From Amorphophallus konjac (Eukaryota > Streptophyta > Magnoliopsida > Alismatales > Araceae): a DNA stretch of 64,000 nucleotides. The position numbers and the translations under genes are program-made. Positions 57,413 through 64,000 of the stretch are shown here, one piece after another. Numbering within the stretch: position 1 is the first letter of the stretch; each line of letters opens with the position of its first letter. Under the pieces are notes generated by a model. The model made no database searches and was not told where the DNA came from. It worked only from the letters and a program-made list of their open reading frames with translations. The stretch lies in assembly GCA_022559845.1 (NCBI GenBank), contig JAHNEJ010002013.1, positions 682,001-746,000 on the forward strand. The letters run 5' to 3'.

Positions 57413-59808
57413 ATGACGTCATACGGACTCACCGGTGTTGGCTTTGGCCCCGCAATCGTCGCCGACCACGCGAAACACGGGTACCTGGCGGTGCCCATGG
57501 TTTTCGGCTCCTTCCCACCAGCTGTAGGCTTCCCCAACTTCTTGGGGTTGGCCTTTGCCGACAGGCTATAGACGGAGTCCTCAAGGCCCGCAGAAGAGAA
57601 GGCTGCAGAGCGGGTCGAGGCCTCGAAGGCTCGACACTGTGCTGGCTCGCCTACCAGCCCGATTCATGTCGCCAGCTGCATGGTGCATCATATTGCTCAC
57701 GGGGCCCGCCCCGTCCCTGCCAAGAACTTTGGGAGGCGCTGACACCGGAACCCCCGAAGGAAGGTTGATGTTGCTGTGACCGGACGTCTCTCCGCATCTG
57801 ACAAGTCTATGCTGGTCGGTGGCCTCCGCGTCTTTCTGGATGGACGTAAAGCTCGAGTGAGCCCGGACCGGGTGATCCCTACAATGCCAGTCCACAACTC
57901 CTATCAGGCTCTTGCTGGAAGAAGAGCCCAAGAAGAAGAAGCCAACCGCCATGGCCAGAGAAGGTTGGCTCCCAAGCCAAGAAGCTTCAAACAGGTTTGG
58001 GTCCCCATAGAGGTCCAGCCTATCCAACAAGAAGCTCCAATGTAGTACCATCCCAGGTTCACCAGAGTAGAAGGGAGCAAGAAGAGGGACCCTGTCCCGA
58101 GGAAGGAAGAGACAATCGTGGATCCGCTACGTCGAGAAAGCTTTAGGGCCTGCGCCCGACAAGCCAACATCCCCGTTGTGGGAATAAGATTACAGCAGAC
58201 TACCGAGAGGGCTCGGTTTGCTTACATTCCTTCGATGGGAGGTCGACAACTATCCCCGACCCTGCACCCGGGCCGAGGGCAAGAAGAAATGACCAATATG
58301 GTCAGAAGTTATTTTAGGGGGTTAAGCAACCCCTCTTTGGGCCAACAACGGTTGTTGCAAGCAGACGCAGCTGAAGAAGATCACTGTCCATTAATGGCAG
58401 TGGGAGAAGAAGAAGACATGATGATGATGTCATCGGATGATGACAATGGATATGAAGACGGCTCTGATGTTCAAGCCGATGAAACTGCTCCCCGCCAAGG
58501 GAAAAAGAGAAGGATCTCTGTGTTTGAAAGGCTTACCTTCCCGGGGAATGTCAATAGGAGGGTTCATAGACAGAAATGAAGGATGCCGATTTTCACATGC
58601 AATATGGCCGGGATAGATGGCCATTATGGAAAATTGCCTGAGGAGCCTCAAGAGTTGGCCTGGGTAGCCGGAAGACCGGGGCCGAGCACTCGAAGAGTGG
58701 AGGCCGCAAAAGAGAAGCTGGCGGCGACCGAAGGAAAGCAAGCCCTGCCTCGCCTCCAACAGCATGACAAGGCCGTTATTCTCACAGCAAATGTGATAAC
58801 GGCAGGTGAAGAAGAAGATGTCTTGCTTGACATCCTACCTGAGGGTGCATCTTGCGAGACGACAGAGGCCATCCCCAACACAGCAGCTATGGACCCGGCC
58901 GTACTGATGATGCTCCAGAGGTACCGCCAGGAGATAGAATAGCTGAAGAAGCAATTGACAGAAAGGACAGAGCAGTCCTCTGCCTCCAAGTAGCCTGATG
59001 TGCAGGCTGAATCATCAAGGGGAGCCGTCAGCAAGAACGACTTCCCACCACTCTATACCCCGCCTCTGCAGGCGGAACCAAACTTGGCGATAACTTAACA
59101 GCGCCCATCACAGCCGCTAGCTCCACCGGTGCTGCCACAGGTGCACCAGAAGCCTCCACTGCTGCGTTCTCCTCCACAGGCGACCACCCTGGTCACCCCC
59201 TACTTGCAGCCGGCGCATTTCTACCCGGAACTGGTCGACCCGACCATCATGAGTAAGATGATGGTAGATAGGATGATCGAGATGAAGCTCGCTGAAAGGG
59301 CTGAAGGTGACTATGTTGTATTCGATGCATATAGGGTTTCATACCCACCGCATCATGCTGCCAAGCGGCTCCCTCTCGGGATTAGCAAGCCGCCGAAGTT
59401 CGACAAGTTCAACGGGAAGGGATCCCCGAAGGAACATGTTGCCTACTACATGACCGTCATGGGTGACTTGGCCACTGACGAGTCATATTTATTGAAGTTC
59501 TTCGGGTCCTCACTCACAAGGCTCGCATTTGAATGGTACTCCAGCCTCTCGACCGGGTCGATCAGCGACTGGTCGGACATGCAGAGAAAGTTCAGAGAAG
59601 GATTCCATGTCACAGAGAGGGAGGTCACAGTGGCTGAACTCTATTCAACAAGATAGAGGGCAGATGAGACCGCTCTCGACTACATCAAGAGGTGGAGGAA
59701 CCTCGGGATGAGATGCAAGCAGCCCCCGCACCAGGAGGATGCTGTACAGATCTGCAAACAGAACCTCAGGAGAGAGGTGTTGGAGAAGATGATTGGCATG
59801 GAAATCCG
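57413..59808 (+). pseudogene. Element 4 gag, second copy, truncated
   Basis: The same gag as at 40385 is in the same frame. Stops are shared with the first copy at 57569, 58991 and 59096. Additional stops at 57740, 58043, 58577, 58940 and 59654 correspond to CGA, CAG, CGA, CAG and CAG in the first copy. It ends inside the capsid-coding region at GGCATGGAAATCCG, where element 1 LTR sequence begins. Confidence 0.88.
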
Positions 59809-60237
59809 TTTCAGTTAAGCACACATGAGTTGCATGTTCAGTCCAAAAGTTCAGAATCAAAGCACACTTACCATTGAGGCATGATTTTGTATGAGTGAAA
59901 GGAAGATGATGATCCTTTCAACAAACACAAACAATGAAATGGAAATGATTTTACACAATGCCATGCAACCAACTCAATATCAATGAATACTCAATGAGTC
60001 GACACTAGTATGGGCAAAAAGAACAAGAGCATTAGTCTCAACATTCCCACACTAAAACATGCATGAAAGCGCATGCATTCTCTCCCTGTAGCAGTACCTA
60101 CAAAGCAAGATATCAACATGTGAGTTCATTTATCATGAAGACGTTCTCCACTAATCAAGCACACAATATTTCACACAATATATTGTGATCATCAAAACCA
60201 TTATCAAAGACAAAGAGGGAGAGACACGAACCCAACA
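59809..60237 (-). repeat. Element 1 right (5') LTR, remainder
   Basis: This matches 31176-31608 almost exactly from TTTCAGTTAAGCACACATG to GAGACACGAACCCAACA. About 500 bases present in the left LTR (30650-31175) are missing, lost in the deletion that also removed the right end of element 4. Confidence 0.9.
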
Positions 60238-62647
60238 CATCCCCTGGTTGGATCCTAACCTAGTGGTAGCCACTTTTCAAGTCAATCTTGGAAAAGATGG
60301 TGGCTCTACTCATCATGTCAAGCATGTCATCAAGACGGAGAATTGAAAATCTGTACTTGACAGTGATTTTATTGATGGCACGGCTGTCAAAACGTATTCG
60401 TCAGGTGCCATCTTTTTTTGGTGTGAGCAAGGCAGGAACAACACAGGGACTCTTGCTCACTCTGAGGAAACCCTTTTGAATAAGGTCCTCAACAATTCTT
60501 TAGAGCTCAGCATGCTCCTTGGGGTTCAGTCCGTAATAGGAAATGTTGGGTTGGGTGGACCCGGGGACAAGGCCAATGGCGTGTTGTACATCATGCATGG
60601 GAGGGAGTCTAGAGGGCAAGTCCTCAGGGAAGATGTCTTGAAAATCCTACAGGAGTGCTTGAACTTAAGTTGGGACTGAGACTTGGGACTCTTCGGGTGC
60701 GATGGTGACAACAATAGCCCAAACAGGGGCACCCTTAGCAGCCTTTCTATTTAGCTCACGGACATTTATGAAGTTAAGGCACCTAACTAGGTCATGACCA
60801 ACCTTAGGGGCTTTAGGAATGGGTGTGATAGGTGCAGGAGAAGAGGGAATGAGAGGTTTCCCTTCAGTGGGAGTTTGGGGGTTTTCCTTAACCTTGGGGG
60901 TTCCAGTGGGGGTGGAGGAGGAGCTCCTTATCGAGGTCACCTTTGGGGGTGCCGAGTACAATTGAATCTTATTCCCATTGTGGGAGAAGGAACACTGATT
61001 GAATCGACCAAATATCGTAAGGTGTACATCATAGATCCATAGTCGTCCTAAGATGATGCTCCCGACCTTCATAGGCACTACATCACATAAGATCTGTCCT
61101 TGGTAGGACTGGAATTGAATGAGAATGACGCATGTAGTGGTGACTGGGATAGAAGTGTCATCAACTCAAGCCACGTTGTATGGCCTTGGATGAGGGTGCG
61201 TACGTAGACCTAAACGGGAGATAAAATCTGAAGAGACTGCATTGATACAGCTCCCGTTGTCAAAGATCACCTTGCAGGGCTGAGATTTTACCATGATGTA
61301 GGTTTGAAAGATAGAGGTTCGATGCCAGTCGTCCTCCTGGGGGTGTGCTAAGATGCAGCGAGCTACACCTTGTCTTCCCTGGCTAGAGCTCTCGACAATA
61401 TCTCCAACCTACACGTACTCGACATGTGTTCCATCAAATCCCGCGTCCATTTCCTCAAACTGGGCGATGAGGTTAGGATCGGCCTCATACCTCTCAATGG
61501 CTTCTTCTTCCTAAGGTGGAAGCTCCACGGGCTGGGGATCAGTGATGACTAAAGCTCGGGTGGGGTAATTAGTGGCGACGTGCCCTAAGTTATGGCACCT
61601 AAAGTAGCGAACGCCCGAGAGAGGGACTGGTTGGGAGGTGCTAGGGATGGCTCCCTTTCCCTTGCCATCCCTCCTATCGGTTGGTGGCATGTACTCCAGC
61701 CTGGGCACAGTAGCAAGTGCAGGTAAAGGGTTCCTTATGAAAGGAACAACAGGGGCAACGGCCCGAAGTGGGGTAGCAGTAGGGACATATGAAGTAGAGG
61801 GGCCAGGCCTCTTAGGGTAGCGGATCATGGGGTTCCGGGGTTCAGGTTGGCGGTCAGTCGAAATTCGAAGTGGGACCACCCTTTGAAACTGCTCAACGTC
61901 TCGAGCAACACGGTAGACATACTCGAGGGTGTTAACCTCTCACAAAAATAGCTCCCGCTGAATGCTCTCATGTAAGCCAGCTCTAAATTGCGAGAGGGTG
62001 ACAGAGGCATCCTCCACGACATGACTTCAAAGGAAGACTTCGTCAAATTTGGCGATGTATTCATATACGGGCTTCCCATCTTGGGTGAGTTTCTGCCATT
62101 GGTCTAAAAGACGCTGATGGTAGGAGGGTGGCAGATACTTCTCCCTCAGTTTCTCCTTCTTTTCTTCCCACGTTTGTATGCGCTCCTCTCGTCTCCTTGC
62201 TAGGAGATTCTCAACATTGCACCGGTAGGTCTTGGCTTGACCTAGGAGCTTCATCTTGGCAAACCTCACCCTTGTAGCATGGGTCATGCGGTAATGCCAA
62301 TCAAAATATTGGTCCATCATGGTCTCCCAATCAGGGTATGTGGCGGGATTTAGGGACCTATCAAAACTGTGAGCGTCTATCTTGATGTTCCTCAGGATGA
62401 TCTCCTCATCTTCGTGGTCTCTTCCTCGAGGAGCCTGATTCAGGTGGGCTCGGTCTCTCTCTTCTTTATGGTTGGCGACGGGATCTCCGCGACCATTCAA
62501 CCTTCCTTCCACTCCCTTCACATGATCCTCTAAGGCTCGGATCCTATCATCTAGCTCCACTCACAATTGGCCTATAGATGCTTCAAATTGGGACGTAAAA
62601 TTCTGCTCGAGTTGGGCTAACATGGCATTCACGCTATCCTGAGCCAT
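60238..62647 (-). pseudogene. Host gypsy element gag, protease and RT start
   Basis: Gag starts at the ATG at 62647 (MAQDSVNAMLAQLEQ), has a TGA after about 32 codons, and continues at 62560 with the capsid region (YPDWETMMDQYFDWHYRMT, KYLPPSYHQRLLDQW, YIAKFDEVFL). A degenerate knuckle (FRCHNLGH, first Cys replaced by Tyr) is near 61610. Protease follows near 61260 with IFDNGSCINAVS, where the active site reads D-N-G rather than the usual D-S/T-G. A linker leads to the RT start with LLTPKKDGT and [12 protein letters not shown], which stops at the element 1 junction. About six stops and frame breaks make it a pseudogene. Confidence 0.85.
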
Positions 62648-62678
62648 GGGTGGTTATAGTGTTGAAACGCGCTCTAGA

Positions 62679-62702
62679 CGTCCCGATGAATTCCTAGACC
62701 AA
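62679..62702 (-). other. Probable primer-binding site of host gypsy element
   Basis: On the minus strand, after the presumed LTR end GCATGCAACA, comes TTGGTCTAGGAATTCATC. TGG at this position suits a primer site, but I could not assign the tRNA. Confidence 0.4.
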
Positions 62703-64000
62703 TGTTGCATGCATGAGCTCAGACCTAATTGATGCAATCCTCGGACCAAAGATCAGCAAGGTTTAGACCTAGTTGTTGGCTAATACTCAAAGGATCAATT
62801 TGATTTGCGAAGGGACCGGCTAGGTAGAGTTACTTGCCCGTAGGGGAAGTAGTTGTGGAACTACCTCCTGATAATTATAGTGCCCTAATGTGACAGTTCT
62901 AGGGCTTAAGGATAGGTGCATACAAGCTCTCTCTTTCTCCGTCCACAGCGATGCACTCAGGAGACAAGTTGCATGGATAGGTGATGCGGGACGGACACGC
63001 GACCTGGGACTCTAGCTCGCGGGTGTCCCTAGCGAGGGATGCGTGGGACCGTGCGCGGTTGAGAAACTGATAATGAGTCAGGTAGTCGGCTCTTCTGTGC
63101 TAGGATCGAGTCACGGGATGGGTCTCGGTCTCTCTCTCTCGCAGCGGTGATAAAATAGATATCGAGCTAAATTAACCTATCACATGCTCTCTAGCAGCGG
63201 CATAAGAAAATATACGAGTAAAGCAAAATGTCGAGTGGGGAGCGAATACGATACCTCCACGCTTCGGGCATGGGGAAGACGATCCCGGTCGGACTTGTAC
63301 TCCCGGAACAACAATTATTAAGAATTTACAGAAGTGAATATTTTTGCCCACTCCACGCAGGGAGGTAAAGGGCTACACAGTGGGACCCGAGAGTAGCGGG
63401 TTCGGGTTGACGCGTAGCGTTTTGATGTAGCTTCGGCGGGATGCGTACTCACGAACGTGGGGCCCACGTGCTGGTCGGCGGTCCGAGTGGGCCCGGAGTG
63501 GTACCGCTGTGACGTTGGCTCCTGGAGAGGCTCTCCCTGGGACGGAGGCACACTGGTTCGCTTTGTGGAAGGCGAGTCGGCTACGATCTTCACTTGTTGA
63601 CCTTGCTGCCCACAGATCTAAAGTTCTATTTTTACAACGCGCGACCCGGCGAGATCAGCTGCTGCGATCACTCCTGACGTCGGATCGACGCAAAAGTGAT
63701 ACCGTTGGAAAGATGACTTGAAGTACTTCGATCTATGCCAGAGAAAAAATTTGAATTTCTCGGAGCTGGCCTTGGTCGAATTTACCAGTTGCTGGTTCAC
63801 AGAACTAGATCTGACATGATTGATTTGAAATTTCTAGAGAAAAATGGTTGACCGAAGGAAAAACTTCGGATCTGGAAGTTTACTCCTTGATGAAAGTTGT
63901 AGAGGAAGAAGTAAGGAGGACGGAGATATTTTTTGTGGAATTTTTAGTGGAGGTTTGGTTGGGGAAACGGATTTTATGACACTGGTGGGTCGGATCTGAA
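62703..64000 (-). repeat. 5' LTR of host gypsy element (runs off the window)
   Basis: This lies directly upstream of gag on the minus strand and is homologous, in inverse orientation, to 1-843. Its plus-strand start is TGTTGCATGC, giving a minus-strand LTR end of GCATGCAACA. The outer end is beyond the window, so the length is at least 1.3 kb. Confidence 0.75.

Larger units (their letters stand above)
37776..59808 (+). mobile_element. Element 4: Tat-lineage gypsy retrotransposon, tandem second copy truncated
   Basis: The order is LTR (37776-40269), internal region with gag and pol (40270-54177), a second LTR (54178-57297), then a second copy of the internal 5' part (57298-59808), ending inside gag. 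LTRs begin TGTTGACACCTAAA and end CTCCCACA. Two RNase H domains, the gag style and long 3' regions with tandem repeats and an antisense ORF indicate the Tat lineage. The right end was lost by a deletion that also removed several hundred bases of the element 1 LTR. Many nonsense changes are present. Confidence 0.9.
1254..60237 (-). mobile_element. Element 1: non-autonomous Sirevirus-like copia element, both LTRs split by later insertions
   Basis: Both LTRs begin on the plus strand with TGTTGGCCCAGAGAG (1254 and 35925) and end with GAGACACGAACCCAACA (31608 and 60237). The element reads on the minus strand. A primer-binding site for initiator tRNA-Met lies next to the right LTR and a polypurine tract next to the left LTR. 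The target duplication is CATCA (1249-1253) against CATCC (60238-60242), matching at 4 of 5 bases, and it interrupts a gypsy RT. The internal region (31609-35924) holds gag only and no pol, so the element would have depended on proteins from a relative. Element 2 sits in the left LTR and element 4 in the right LTR. Confidence 0.9.

Noticed and set aside
1..64000. tRNA, rRNA or host single-copy genes
   Set aside because: No cloverleaf, rRNA block or non-transposon gene structure was recognised. TGGTATCAGAGC hits are retrotransposon primer-binding sites.

Overview
This window is nuclear DNA from a flowering plant, almost certainly from a repeat-rich, heterochromatic region. I see no host single-copy gene, rRNA or tRNA. 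Nearly all 64 kb can be explained as LTR retrotransposons inserted into one another, four levels deep. Frequent C-to-T nonsense changes fit long residence in methylated chromatin. The species cannot be read from the sequence.

Layout, outermost to innermost. (i) Host layer: a decayed Ty3/gypsy element on the minus strand. Its LTR (62703-64000), gag, protease and the start of reverse transcriptase (62647-60238) are on the right. The rest of the RT (1253-844) is on the left, ending against an inverted LTR fragment of the same family (1-843). (ii) Element 1, a Sirevirus-like Ty1/copia element without pol, interrupts that RT (1254-60237, minus strand, near-perfect 5-bp target duplication). It has a gag with four zinc knuckles, and each of its LTRs was later split by another insertion. 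(iii) Element 2, a nearly complete Sirevirus-type copia element (3044-30612, minus strand; gag, PR, IN, RT, RNase H), lies in the left LTR of element 1. Element 4, a Tat-lineage gypsy element in a tandem LTR-internal-LTR-partial internal arrangement (37776-59808, plus strand; gag, PR, RT, two RNase H domains, IN), lies in the right LTR. (iv) Element 3 (15109-30294, plus strand) lies in the right LTR of element 2. It is a composite non-autonomous Tat/Ogre-like unit with three LTRs of two types and a perfect 5-bp target duplication.

The most interesting content is in element 3. On its antisense strand, just upstream of the second LTR, is a captured Plant Mobile Domain (PMD) gene with seven predicted exons (22210-24997). 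All six introns are phase 0, all exon lengths are multiples of three, and the open frame is broken by only two stop codons. Element 3 also carries a long proline-rich sense ORF with no similarity I recognise.

A second theme is that every LTR family here carries its own short motif repeated many times in or near U3. These are TGTAYAGACTT (about 43 copies) in element 2, GGGTCGACCC palindromes in element 1, ATAGCGCG/CGCGCTAT in element 3, GGCGT/ACGCC in the third LTR of element 3, and GCGCCGAG in element 4. The 3' region of element 4 holds four unrelated tandem-repeat arrays and an antisense coiled-coil ORF. The layers probably interacted as element families: the pol-less element 1 could have used proteins from a Sirevirus like element 2, and element 3 those of an autonomous Tat/Ogre element not present here.
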